Source: Lachnospiraceae bacterium (GTDB lineage: Bacteria; Bacillota; Clostridia; Lachnospirales; Lachnospiraceae). Taken from it: 64,000 nt of DNA. Below are positions 7,422 through 15,981 of the stretch, in pieces. The first letter of the stretch is position 1, and each line of letters begins with the position of its first letter. The DNA is taken from the NCBI GenBank assembly GCA_900770345.1, contig CAAGKF010000191.1:43337-107336 (forward strand), written 5' to 3'. The notes beneath the pieces are model-generated. The model did not search any database, had not been told where the DNA came from, and saw nothing but the letters and a program-made list of their open reading frames with translations. The position numbers and the translations under genes were made by a program.

Positions 7422-8585
7422 CTACACCGCGTAATAATCATGGACCATCAGTGCCATGGAGAGATAGATGCGGGTGTAGTAGTCATTGAAATTGATGCCG
7501 CACAGCTCCGTGATGGTCTGGATGCGGTTGATCAGGGTGTGGCGGTGGATGAAAAGCCGCCTGGCGGTGTGGGTAATATTGCAGTTTTCCGACAGATAGA
7601 TGCGGATCGTATGGACATAGTTTGTGCGGCTGTTCCGATCCTTGTTCAGCAGTACCTGGAGAGCCTGGTTTTCCAGAGCAAAGGAGCGGTTGTTCTGATA
7701 GAGAAAGCCGAACATTTTAATAAAGGTATAGTTGTCAAAGGGGCATACACCGCGCTTGGCTTCGATGCTGCTTAACAGATGAATACATTTTACCGCATGG
7801 CGGAAGGCCAGTGACAGACCCTCCAGGGAGATCAGACGGTCGATGCCGGCATAAAGGCTGATGCCTTCTTTTTCAGACAGAAAGATCAGCTGGATCTGCA
7901 GGTCATAGGCTGCCGCCTGCATCTGGTATTCCTCGGGAAAAGTGAGACAAAAAACAGCCTGACCGTCTTTTGTTTTCTCCCAGAGGCAGCGGGAGGCGTG
8001 GGAGGAGAGAAAGGAGCGAATCTGTTCCAGAGCGTTTGAAAGCCCGTCGCGGTCTGTCACGAAGGCATTTGCCGGGGAGAGACAGAACAGGTAGGTCCTG
8101 ATATTTTCCGGATGGCGCAGGGCGGGAGATTCCGCCAGCTTCTGGCGCATAACAGGATAGAAGTAGTCGTAATCCAGATAGGTGCGCCCGTCGGTATCGG
8201 AATCCTTGGTAATGGCGTCGATCAGCACATGAAGAATTTCCGAAAAGGAATACCGGGCCGGAAGCTCCAGAACGGGGAACTGATATTCGTTGGCGGCGTC
8301 GATGATGAAAGGTGGAATTTTGTCAACGTAGTAGCCGGTCTGGATCATAATCCCGGAAACTCCCCGGGATTTCAGACGGGATATGAGATTTTTATGGCGC
8401 TCGTAATCAGACAGATCATAGCCTGTGGTGATCAGAAGCTCCCCCTTTTTGATAGTGTCAGGGGTATCCAGAATTTCCATCACATTAACCCAGCTGACTG
8501 TATTGCCTGCGTTTTCCCTGCCGGCTGCCAGCTGGGTTCCTGCAAACAGATTTTTGTCAATAATGTCCTTGATAGTCAGCGCCAT
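7422..8585 (-). CDS. PucR-family transcriptional regulator
   Basis: Regulator of purine/amino-acid type catabolic genes in related bacteria. The 387-residue product has an N-terminal PucR domain (about 1-125: LTIKDIIDK..., then WVNVMEILDTPDTIKKGELLITTGYDL). A middle GGDEF-like/GAF-like segment follows. The C-terminal PucR helix-turn-helix (about 320-387) includes NCNITHTARRLFIHRHTLINR. The start at 8585 is preferred because AGGAGG lies 8 bases before it; a longer frame to 8606 lacks a site. It is transcribed divergently from the dehydrogenase/aminotransferase/permease genes, which are its likely targets. Confidence 0.88.
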   Translation of the reverse strand: MALTIKDIIDKNLFAGTQLAAGRENAGNTVSWVNVMEILDTPDTIKKGELLITTGYDLSDYERHKNLISRLKSRGVSGIMIQTGYYVDKIPPFIIDAANEYQFPVLELPARYSFSEILHVLIDAITKDSDTDGRTYLDYDYFYPVMRQKLAESPALRHPENIRTYLFCLSPANAFVTDRDGLSNALEQIRSFLSSHASRCLWEKTKDGQAVFCLTFPEEYQMQAAAYDLQIQLIFLSEKEGISLYAGIDRLISLEGLSLAFRHAVKCIHLLSSIEAKRGVCPFDNYTFIKMFGFLYQNNRSFALENQALQVLLNKDRNSRTNYVHTIRIYLSENCNITHTARRLFIHRHTLINRIQTITELCGINFNDYYTRIYLSMALMVHDYYAV

Positions 8586-8650
8586 GATAGATCCTCCTGC
8601 CGTCACCGGAAAATACCCATGGGATTCCCGGAAATGTGATTTTTGAGGGT

Positions 8651-8679
8651 ATTATACGTGAATGCCTTCGGAAAGTCAA
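8651..8679 (-). promoter_or_regulatory. Sigma-A promoter of the PucR gene
   Basis: The minus strand has TTGACT (8679-8674), a 17-base spacer and a perfect TATAAT (8656-8651), giving a start of transcription near 8644, about 60 bases before the chosen ATG. Confidence 0.8.
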
Positions 8680-8806
8680 TTGCACTTTCGACAAAATGTC
8701 CAGTGTCAGTCCTCTTTTCCATAACAAGATGTACCTTGCCCGGGGGGAAAAAACTATTTAAGATAAATGCATAACGGAAACCCGGATGCAGAAGGGAGCG
8801 GACGCA

Positions 8807-9838
8807 ATGAAGAAAAAAGTACTGGTAACAGAACCGATCAACGAAATGGGAACAAAGCTTCTGGAGGAACATGGCTGTGAGGTGGTAATGGGCACGGGAA
8901 TCGACAGGGATACTCTGATTGCCGAGGGGAAGGACTGTGAGGGAATCCTGACGAGAAATGCCCATCTGACAGGTGAGATCATGGATCAGTGTCCGGAGCT
9001 TAAAGTGATCTCCATGCATGGAGTGGGTGTGGACTGCATCGACGTGGAGGCGGCTACGGAGCGCGGCATTCAGGTGACCAATGCGGCTCAGTCCAATCAG
9101 AGCGCTGTAGCAGAGTATACCATCGGCCTGATTCTGATGCTGGCCAAGGGCTCTATCGGCTACAACAATGAATTTAAGGTGGGCAACATGGAAGTGCGCA
9201 AGCGTCTGGGAGAAAATGTTTCGGGAAAGACTCTGGGCATTATCGGCATGGGAAATATCGGTACTCAGGTGGCCAAAATGGCCTGTTATGGTCTGAATAT
9301 GAAGGTGGTGGGATACAGCCGCCGTATTACCTCCGATGAGAAGCTGGAGTACTGTACACTGACAAAGGATATGAGAAAGCTGATCTCTCAGTCGGATTAC
9401 CTGTCGCTGCACCTGCCGGGAAGCAGGGATACCAGGCATATGATCGGGGCAGAGCAGCTGTCCTGGATGAAAGAAACAGCCTATCTGGTAAATACAGGCA
9501 GAGGAGAGGTGGTGGATGAGGCTGCCCTGATCCGGCTTCTTCAGGAAAAGAAGATCCGGGGGGCTGCTCTGGATGTATTTGAGGGAAATCTTCCGAAAAG
9601 AGATAATCCTCTGCTTTCTATGGACAATGTGATCGTAACGCCTCATACAGCTGCATTTACCATTGAGGCTCTCCAGAGAATGGCTTATCAGGCTGCTCTG
9701 GGTGTAGTGGAGGTGCTGGAAGGAAAACCCATCTCCTATCCGGTAAATCATCTGCACAACAGCTTTGAGGACGGAAAGGAGGTATCCAACGTAATGGATT
9801 ATTTTCGTTACGAATTTGGGTACGGGACGGGAAAATAG
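8807..9838 (+). CDS. D-2-hydroxyacid dehydrogenase (phosphoglycerate dehydrogenase-like)
   Basis: NAD-dependent oxidoreductase that interconverts a 2-oxo acid and a D-2-hydroxy acid. The 343-residue product has the split catalytic domain and a central Rossmann domain with GIIGMGNIGTQVA (about 145-157). The catalytic Arg is in NTGRGEVVD, the Glu in DVFEG, and the His in TPHTAAFT. It lacks a C-terminal ACT domain, so it is not a typical SerA. The ATG at 8807 is taken as start; an in-frame ATG at 8786 is weaker. The next gene, another dehydrogenase, starts 2 bases after its stop, so they are co-translated. Confidence 0.85.
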   Translation: MKKKVLVTEPINEMGTKLLEEHGCEVVMGTGIDRDTLIAEGKDCEGILTRNAHLTGEIMDQCPELKVISMHGVGVDCIDVEAATERGIQVTNAAQSNQSAVAEYTIGLILMLAKGSIGYNNEFKVGNMEVRKRLGENVSGKTLGIIGMGNIGTQVAKMACYGLNMKVVGYSRRITSDEKLEYCTLTKDMRKLISQSDYLSLHLPGSRDTRHMIGAEQLSWMKETAYLVNTGRGEVVDEAALIRLLQEKKIRGAALDVFEGNLPKRDNPLLSMDNVIVTPHTAAFTIEALQRMAYQAALGVVEVLEGKPISYPVNHLHNSFEDGKEVSNVMDYFRYEFGYGTGK

Positions 9839-9840
9839 AG

Positions 9841-10839
9841 ATGGAAAAGATGAAGGTACTGGCATTTTGTGCCGATGCGGAAGATAAGGACAGTTATGAA
9901 AAGTACGGGGAAGGACTTCTGGAGGTCGATACGGAACCCCGGGCGCTCACGGCGGAAAATGCGGAGCTTGTTAAGGGGTATGAGGCAGTAATCATTCTCA
10001 CCAGATGCTTCATCACCGGAGAACTGGCCAGGAAGCTGGCAGAGTACGGTGTAAGGTATGTGCTGACCCGTTCTGCCGGTTATGATCATATGGACATAAA
10101 GGCCATAAGGCAGGCGGGACTTCGGGCTGCCAATGTGGCTCTGTACTCGCCAAATGCCATTTCGGAGCATGTATGTATGACAGCTTTGATGATGATCCGC
10201 AACATGAAGCGTCAGCTGCGGATGATCAGTGATGGAGATTACTCTCTGAAGGGGATAAAAGGCCGGGAACTGCGGAAGATGACGGTAGGAATTGTCGGCG
10301 CGGGACGGATCGGCTTTGAAACAATAAAAATTTTTCGATCTTTTACTCCGGATCTGCTGGTTTATGATATGATAGAGAGGAACGATGTAAAAGAATACGC
10401 TTCCTATGTATCTCTTGAAGAATTATATGAGCGCAGCGATATGATCATTTATCATTGTCCTCTGACAGAGGAAAATTATCATATGGTAAATGAAAAGACC
10501 ATTGCCGGAATGAAAGAAGGAGTTATTCTGATCAATCCGGCCAGAGGCGGGCTGTGGGATTACAAAGCCGTATATGAGAATCTGAAGACGGGACGGATCG
10601 GTTCAGTTGCCTTTGATGTGTATGAGACAGAGAAGAACTACCTTCGCAGGCAGGTGCCGCCGGAGGAATTGAAGGATGAGGTTCTGACAGGCCTTATTCG
10701 TCACGAGAGAGCGATCTATACGGCTCATTCGGCATTTTTTACGGATGCTGCCATTGAAAACATGTTTGAGGTGACAGCAAAAAATCTGCTGGAGTACCGG
10801 AAAAAAGGCAGCTGCGGCAACGAGCTTACCGACAGGTGA
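9841..10839 (+). CDS. D-lactate dehydrogenase-like 2-hydroxyacid dehydrogenase
   Basis: A second NAD-dependent D-2-hydroxyacid dehydrogenase (332 residues), closer to the LdhA type than its neighbour. Visible features are TRSAGYDHMDI, the dinucleotide site GIVGAGRIGFETI, and the catalytic residues Arg in NPARGGLWD, Glu in DVYETE and His in TAHSAFFT. Its start is 2 bases from the previous stop. The two dehydrogenases differ in sequence and may use different 2-oxo acids. The aminotransferase that follows could supply or consume the oxo acid. Confidence 0.83.
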   Translation: MEKMKVLAFCADAEDKDSYEKYGEGLLEVDTEPRALTAENAELVKGYEAVIILTRCFITGELARKLAEYGVRYVLTRSAGYDHMDIKAIRQAGLRAANVALYSPNAISEHVCMTALMMIRNMKRQLRMISDGDYSLKGIKGRELRKMTVGIVGAGRIGFETIKIFRSFTPDLLVYDMIERNDVKEYASYVSLEELYERSDMIIYHCPLTEENYHMVNEKTIAGMKEGVILINPARGGLWDYKAVYENLKTGRIGSVAFDVYETEKNYLRRQVPPEELKDEVLTGLIRHERAIYTAHSAFFTDAAIENMFEVTAKNLLEYRKKGSCGNELTDR

Positions 10840-10876
10840 GGAGCTTTCGTAAGTACAGAAAGGGAGAGTGGAGGAT

Positions 10877-12118
10877 ATGGAAAAAAATCGTTCAATATTT
10901 GAAGAACCGGAGCGTCTGAAAAACGTACAGTTTTCAGCCATCAGAACTATGCTTGACAAGGCGGCTGCCTTAAGGAGCCGGGGGATCTCGGTGATCGCCC
11001 TCAGCGCCGGGGAGCCTAATTTCAATACGCCGGAGCGGATCAAAAAGGAGACCATAAAAGCCATAGAGCAGAATTATACTCATTATGGCTCCAACCGGGG
11101 ACTTCCGAGACTCCGGGAGATCGTTGCGGAGCACATCAGGGAACAGACAGGTGTAAGCTATGACCCAGCTTCTGAGATCGTATTTACTACAGGAGGAGCA
11201 GAAGCTCTGAATAATATCATTCTGGCCACGGTGGATCAGGGGGATGAGGTCATTGTTCTTTCACCGGCTTTTGTCAGCTACAAAAACCTGGTAAATCTGT
11301 GTCGGGGAGTCTGCGTAGAGGTGCCTTTAAAGCCGGAAAAGGGCTTTCAGATCGATCTGGAGGATGTGAAAGCAGCCATCACGCCGAAAACAAAAATGAT
11401 CATAATGAATAATCCCAATAATCCTACGGGTGCTGTTTACCGGAAGGAGGATCTGGAGCAGTTAAGCCGTCTGGTGATCGGGAATAATCTGCTGCTTCTG
11501 GCAGATGAAATGTACAGCAGCCTGGTGTACGAGGGAGAGTTCGTTTCCATGGCCTCTTTCCCGGGGATGAAGGAGCATGCAATTATTGTAAACGGCTTTT
11601 CCAAGACCTATGCCATGACTGGCTGGAGGCTGGGATATCTGCAGGCAGACAGGCGCCTGGTGACCCATATCATGAAGGTTCATCAGTACAGCTCTACCTG
11701 TTCCCCCACCTTTATCCAGGTGGGAATGGCGGCGGCTATGGACTGTCAGGAGACGAAAAATGAGGTGGAAGCCATGGTGGAGGCTTTCCGCAGAAGACGG
11801 GAGCTCGTCATCGAAAGGCTGGAGCAGGTTCCGGGCATCGCTTTTATTAAGCCTCAGGGAGCCTTCTATGTGATGGCGGATGTATCTGCACTGGGAATGA
11901 CAGGAGAGGAATTTGCCGCCCTTCTGCTGGAGAAAAAGCAGGTGGCTGTGATCCCGGCTGTCAGCCTGGGAAAGGGTGATGCCTGCCGTGACTTTATCCG
12001 GATCTCCTTTGCGGCGTCGGAGGATGATATCGCGGAGGGAACGGAAAGGATGAAGGCGTTGGCGGAGGAGATCCTGGCCGGCGGAAGAAAAGCTCCGGGA
12101 AAAGAAAAGGAGAGATGA
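10877..12118 (+). CDS. PLP-dependent class I aminotransferase
   Basis: Transfers an amino group between an amino acid and a 2-oxo acid (AspC/PatA-like fold type I). The 413-residue product has NNPNNPTGAVY, the Asp-x-x-Tyr motif ADEMYSSLVY, and the PLP lysine in NGFSKTYAMTGWRLGY (around 235-250), with the C-terminal Arg in FIRISFA. The ATG at 10877 is used; a GTG at 10868 in frame is possible. The stop overlaps the permease start (ATGA). Substrate specificity cannot be read from the motifs. Confidence 0.88.
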   Translation: MEKNRSIFEEPERLKNVQFSAIRTMLDKAAALRSRGISVIALSAGEPNFNTPERIKKETIKAIEQNYTHYGSNRGLPRLREIVAEHIREQTGVSYDPASEIVFTTGGAEALNNIILATVDQGDEVIVLSPAFVSYKNLVNLCRGVCVEVPLKPEKGFQIDLEDVKAAITPKTKMIIMNNPNNPTGAVYRKEDLEQLSRLVIGNNLLLLADEMYSSLVYEGEFVSMASFPGMKEHAIIVNGFSKTYAMTGWRLGYLQADRRLVTHIMKVHQYSSTCSPTFIQVGMAAAMDCQETKNEVEAMVEAFRRRRELVIERLEQVPGIAFIKPQGAFYVMADVSALGMTGEEFAALLLEKKQVAVIPAVSLGKGDACRDFIRISFAASEDDIAEGTERMKALAEEILAGGRKAPGKEKER

Positions 12119-13050
12119 AAAACGATATGGATGGAATAAGGGAAATGGCAACTCTGCAGGGCACGCTTCTTTTGCTGCTTCTGCTGGGAACGGTAGCAAG
12201 AAAAATGAAGATTATATCTGACGGAGGCAAGAAGACCCTGACGGACCTTCTGATCACCTTTATTCTGCCCTGCAATATTATAAATTCATTTCGGATCGAA
12301 TTTTCCGTGGAGGTTCTTCAGAAATGTTTTATTGTTCTGGTGATCGCTCTTTTGATCCAGATCATGTGCATGGGACTTGCCGGCTGTCTGTTCAACCGGA
12401 CAGAGAAATCCCACAAGGCCGTTCTGCAGTATGCCACCGTCTGTTCCAACGCCGGTTTTATGGGCAATCCCATTGCGGAGACACTTTACGGCGGGATGGG
12501 GCTTTTGTATGCTTCGGTATATCTGATTCCTCAGCGAATCGTCATGTGGTCTGCCGGAATTTCTTATTTTACCCATGAAACAAGCTGGAAGAAATCCTTA
12601 AAGCGGGTGGCGGTTCACCCCTGCGTGATCGCGGTTTATATCGGTATGTTTCTGATGCTGACCGGTCTTGTGCTGCCTCAGTTTCTGGTGAAAGGCCTTA
12701 CACAGGCCGGCGGCTGCTGTACCACTATTTCCATGGTGGTTATCGGAACAATCCTTGCGGAGATCGATTTGAGAAGTATGATCGACTGGGAAATCCTGAA
12801 ATATTCGGCTCTTCGGCTTCTGATCATTCCGGGGATCGTGCTGGCAGGCTGCTTCTTCTGCGGTCTGGACCAGCTGACAACGGGCGTGTCGGTGATCCTG
12901 GCGGGCATGCCGGCCGGAAGCACTACGGCGATTCTGGCCTCCAAATATGAGGGAGATGAGAAGTTTGCCACAAAATGTGTGGTTGCCAGCACGATCCTTT
13001 CCTTCCTTACAGTCCCGATACTGTTTCTGGCAGTGAGAAGTCTGATGTAA
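12115..13050 (+). CDS. AEC-family transporter (auxin efflux carrier-like)
   Basis: Membrane permease of the AEC family, whose bacterial members move malate, malonate or related organic acids. The 311-residue product is hydrophobic throughout, with about ten helices. It shows the early LLITFILPCNIINSF and ATVCSNAGFMGNPIAE blocks and the late GMPAGSTTAILASKY block typical of the family. The start overlaps the aminotransferase stop by 4 bases, so it is translationally coupled. It is the last gene of the dehydrogenase operon and may export or import the hydroxy acid. Confidence 0.85.
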   Translation: MKNDMDGIREMATLQGTLLLLLLLGTVARKMKIISDGGKKTLTDLLITFILPCNIINSFRIEFSVEVLQKCFIVLVIALLIQIMCMGLAGCLFNRTEKSHKAVLQYATVCSNAGFMGNPIAETLYGGMGLLYASVYLIPQRIVMWSAGISYFTHETSWKKSLKRVAVHPCVIAVYIGMFLMLTGLVLPQFLVKGLTQAGGCCTTISMVVIGTILAEIDLRSMIDWEILKYSALRLLIIPGIVLAGCFFCGLDQLTTGVSVILAGMPAGSTTAILASKYEGDEKFATKCVVASTILSFLTVPILFLAVRSLM

Positions 13051-13063
13051 AAAGACAGAAAAA

Positions 13064-13092
13064 ACGGCAGGTGGGTTAATCCCATCTGCCGT
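13064..13092 (-). terminator. Terminator overlapping the stop codon of the small minus-strand gene
   Basis: ACGGCAGGTGGG (13064-13075) pairs with CCCATCTGCCGT (13081-13092); on the minus strand the stem is followed by TTTTT. It ends the glycogen phosphorylase transcript. Its loop and left arm lie at the end of the small gene. For the plus-strand permease it lacks a T-run. Confidence 0.7.
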
Positions 13093-13462
13093 CGTTCATT
13101 CTTGAGGCTTTGTCCTCGGCGTAATACAGATTCCAGACTACCATGTAGAGCTGCAGTGTGCGGTCATCCTCGCAGTATATCCGGATCTCCTCCGGGTATG
13201 GATTGGCCGCCTGAAATTCCCTCATGGTTTTATAGACAATGGAGATTGCCTGGAACATGGCGGAATTCTGCTCTGCCGGAGGAATGGAGGGGAACAGAAG
13301 GGTTGAAATCTTCTGTCCGGCTGCCTTTTCCAGGGCAGACTGATAAATCTCTTCCAGAATTTTCATATTTTCAGGGGACGGAAGCTCGGTGAGAACCGCG
13401 GCCTCCGCCGGAGTTCCGTCCTGTTCATTCAGAGAACCCTTTAATACTTTGATCGATGCCAT
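13076..13462 (-). CDS. Small protein of unknown function, weak resemblance to the C-terminal half of macro domains
   Basis: The 128-residue product is not firmly recognised. It begins IKVLKGSLNEQDG, then has KISTLLFPSIPPAEQNSAMF, a helix, and EIRIYCEDDRTLQLYMVVWN. The order strand, small-residue helix, strand with an acidic turn looks like the end of a macro (ADP-ribose-binding) domain, but the usual N-terminal ligand loop is missing. It lies about 18 bases after glycogen phosphorylase on the same strand, with a good AAAGGA site, so the two are probably co-transcribed. Confidence 0.55.
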   Translation of the reverse strand: MASIKVLKGSLNEQDGTPAEAAVLTELPSPENMKILEEIYQSALEKAAGQKISTLLFPSIPPAEQNSAMFQAISIVYKTMREFQAANPYPEEIRIYCEDDRTLQLYMVVWNLYYAEDKASRMNDGRWD

Positions 13463-13479
13463 GAATATGATATCCTTTC

Positions 13480-15765
13480 TTATTGTTTTTCTTCAGACAG
13501 CTTCCAGATATCCCTGTCATATTCGGCGATTGTGCGGTCGGAAGAGAAGAAGCCGGCCTTGCTGATGTTGACCAGCATCTTTTTCGCCCAGCCGGTACGG
13601 TCCTCGTAATCGCTGTAAGCCTGCTCTCTGGCCTGGCAGTAAGCCTTGAAATCCGGGAAGGTCATGAACCAGTCCTTGTTCAGAAGCTCCTTGTACAGGC
13701 GTTCCAGATTTTCTTTGCAGCCCACAGCCATCATTTCCGGTCCGACGATAAAGTCAACGGCTTCCCTTAAGTCCGCGTCAGCCTTGTAGTAATCTCTGGA
13801 GCAGTAGCTGCCATTCTTGTAGCGGTCGATTACGGTTTCACTGGAGTCACCGAAGATATAGATATTGTCGTCGCCTACCAGTTCATGGATCTCCACATTA
13901 GCTCCGTCATCAGTTCCGAGAGTCACGGCGCCGTTCAGCATGAACTTCATATTTCCGGTGCCGCTGGCTTCCTTGGAGGCCAGAGAGATCTGCTGAGAGA
14001 TGTCGCAGGCCGGGATCAGCTTTTCAGCCAGAGTTACATTGTAGTTGCTGACCATAACCACATTCAGGTAAGGCTTTACCTCCTCATCGCGGGAAATAAT
14101 ATCCTGGAGACAGAGGATCATATGGATGATGTCCTTGGCGATAACATAAGCCGGAGCGGCCTTGGCTCCGAAGATCGCGGTGATCGGAGTGGTGGGGCGT
14201 TTGCCCTTCTTGATCTCCAGATATTTGTGCACCAGATACAGGGCGTTCATCTGCTGACGCTTGTATTCATGGAGTCTCTTGATCTGGATGTCAAAAATGG
14301 AATCCGGATTGATCTCGATGCCCTGTGTTTCCTGCAAATAGGAGGCCAGCTCCTGTTTTTTGCCCTCCTTGATGGCAAGCAGGCGGTGAAGAAGCTTCAT
14401 ATTCCTGGTAATTTCCGGTGCGTTCAGGTTCTCCAGAGCCATGGCATCCTTTTTGAATTCGTCGCCGATCTGTTCGCTGATGAATGCGGTCAGCTCCGGA
14501 TTGCAGTGGAGCAGCCATCTGCGGAAGGTGATGCCGTTTGTCTTGTTATTGAACTTTTCCGGATACAGCTTGTAGAAATTGTTCAGCTCCACATCCTTTA
14601 AAATTTCCGTGTGCAGAGCGGCAACTCCGTTTACGCTGAAGCCGTAGTGGATATCCATATGAGCCATATGGACACGGTCATTTTTATCGATAATAGCTAC
14701 GGAGGTATCCTCAAATCTGCGGCGTACCTTGTCATCCAGGATCTCCATGATGGGGATCAGCTGGGGAACGGCCTTTTTGAAGAAATCCATGGGCCATGTC
14801 TCCAGAGCCTCCGCAAGAATGGTGTGGTTTGTGTAGGCACAGGTACGGCTTACAACATCAATGGCGTCGTCCAGCTCCATTCCGTGCTCTGTGGTCAGCA
14901 GGCGGATCAGCTCCGGGATCACCATGGTGGGATGGGTATCATTGATCTGGATCACAGCATAGTCCGGCAGATCGTAAAGATCGGAACCCTTGGCAATGGC
15001 TTCATCCAGGATCAGACGCGCGCCGTTGCTTACCATAAAGTACTGCTGATAGATGCGCAGCAGACGGCCCGCGTCATCGCTGTCATCGGGATAGAGGAAC
15101 AGAGTCAGATTCTTTGCGATCTCTGTCTTGTCGAAGGAAATGCCTTCCTCTACCAGGGATTCGTCGATGGTCTCCACGTCGAACAGATGGAGCTTGTTGG
15201 TGCGGTTGTTGTAGCCGGTCACTTCGATATCATACATACGGGAGGTCAGGGTAAAGCCCTTAAAAGGAACCTTGTAGGTCACATCTGTCTTTGTCAGCCA
15301 GGAGGTATCGGTGATCCAGGGGTTGGGTGTTTCTTCCTGCTTATTGTCTTTAAACAGCTGGCGGAAAAGGCCGAAATGATAGTTTAATCCGATGCCGTCT
15401 CCGTTTAAGCCCAGAGTGGCGATGGAATCCAGAAAACAGGCTGCCAGGCGTCCAAGTCCGCCGTTGCCCAGTGAAGGCTCCGGTTCAATCTCTTCCACGG
15501 CACTTAAGTTTTTTCCGTGGGAAGCCAGGATGGCTTTAACATCCTCGTATATTCCCAGATTGATCATATTGTTAGACAGAAGCTTGCCGATCAGAAATTC
15601 GGCGGAAATATAATAAAGCTTCTTTTTTCCTTCGCTGCTGTGTTTCTTTTTGGCCATTTCCTGTACCAGGGAGAGAAGGCCGGTGTAAAGCTCCTCGTCA
15701 GAGCAGAGAGCCAGGTCCTTTTTGCAGGCGGCTGTTAATTTTGCTTCTATTTCAGATCTGTTCAT
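13480..15765 (-). CDS. glgP: Glycogen/maltodextrin phosphorylase
   Basis: Phosphorolyses alpha-1,4-glucan to glucose-1-phosphate in the cytoplasm. The 761-residue product has EPSLGNGGLGRLAACFLDS (near 95-113), DLPDYAVIQINDTHPTM, the phosphate/PLP region KRLHEYKRQQMN, and the PLP-lysine motif EASGTGNMKFMLNG (around 605-618). Length fits the shorter bacterial enzymes (about 750-800). AAAGGAAG precedes the ATG. It is divergent from an AraC regulator followed by 4-alpha-glucanotransferase, together forming a glycogen/maltodextrin degradation locus. Confidence 0.95.
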   Translation of the reverse strand: MNRSEIEAKLTAACKKDLALCSDEELYTGLLSLVQEMAKKKHSSEGKKKLYYISAEFLIGKLLSNNMINLGIYEDVKAILASHGKNLSAVEEIEPEPSLGNGGLGRLAACFLDSIATLGLNGDGIGLNYHFGLFRQLFKDNKQEETPNPWITDTSWLTKTDVTYKVPFKGFTLTSRMYDIEVTGYNNRTNKLHLFDVETIDESLVEEGISFDKTEIAKNLTLFLYPDDSDDAGRLLRIYQQYFMVSNGARLILDEAIAKGSDLYDLPDYAVIQINDTHPTMVIPELIRLLTTEHGMELDDAIDVVSRTCAYTNHTILAEALETWPMDFFKKAVPQLIPIMEILDDKVRRRFEDTSVAIIDKNDRVHMAHMDIHYGFSVNGVAALHTEILKDVELNNFYKLYPEKFNNKTNGITFRRWLLHCNPELTAFISEQIGDEFKKDAMALENLNAPEITRNMKLLHRLLAIKEGKKQELASYLQETQGIEINPDSIFDIQIKRLHEYKRQQMNALYLVHKYLEIKKGKRPTTPITAIFGAKAAPAYVIAKDIIHMILCLQDIISRDEEVKPYLNVVMVSNYNVTLAEKLIPACDISQQISLASKEASGTGNMKFMLNGAVTLGTDDGANVEIHELVGDDNIYIFGDSSETVIDRYKNGSYCSRDYYKADADLREAVDFIVGPEMMAVGCKENLERLYKELLNKDWFMTFPDFKAYCQAREQAYSDYEDRTGWAKKMLVNISKAGFFSSDRTIAEYDRDIWKLSEEKQ

Positions 15766-15856
15766 TGTGATCTTCCTTTCTGATGAAAAACAATTGAAAC
15801 TTAAAAGTCAATAATGACATTTTCGTACTATTCTATACTAATGGAGACGCAAAAAC

Positions 15857-15886
15857 TTGCATAATTGTGTTATAATATAATACAAT
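15857..15886 (+). promoter_or_regulatory. Probable promoter of the AraC-malQ transcript
   Basis: TTGCAT (15857-15862) is followed after 18 bases by TACAAT (15881-15886); the spacer also contains overlapping TATAAT matches (15871-15881). Which -10 is used is uncertain. Confidence 0.45.
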
Positions 15887-15981
15887 ACTATCATAAACCT
15901 GTCGAAAATGGAAAAAGAAGGGAGTTTGGGGCCGATGCGGAAGGAAGCGGCGGAGGTCCGGCAGAGGGGAGGAAAAGAAGG

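Noticed and set aside
8603..9865. A 420-codon minus-strand frame
   Set aside because: It is antisense to the first D-hydroxyacid dehydrogenase, whose motifs are clear, and crosses the divergent promoter region.
13480..15765. A plus-strand run of frames opposite glycogen phosphorylase
   Set aside because: They mirror the conserved enzyme and have no ribosome sites or motifs.
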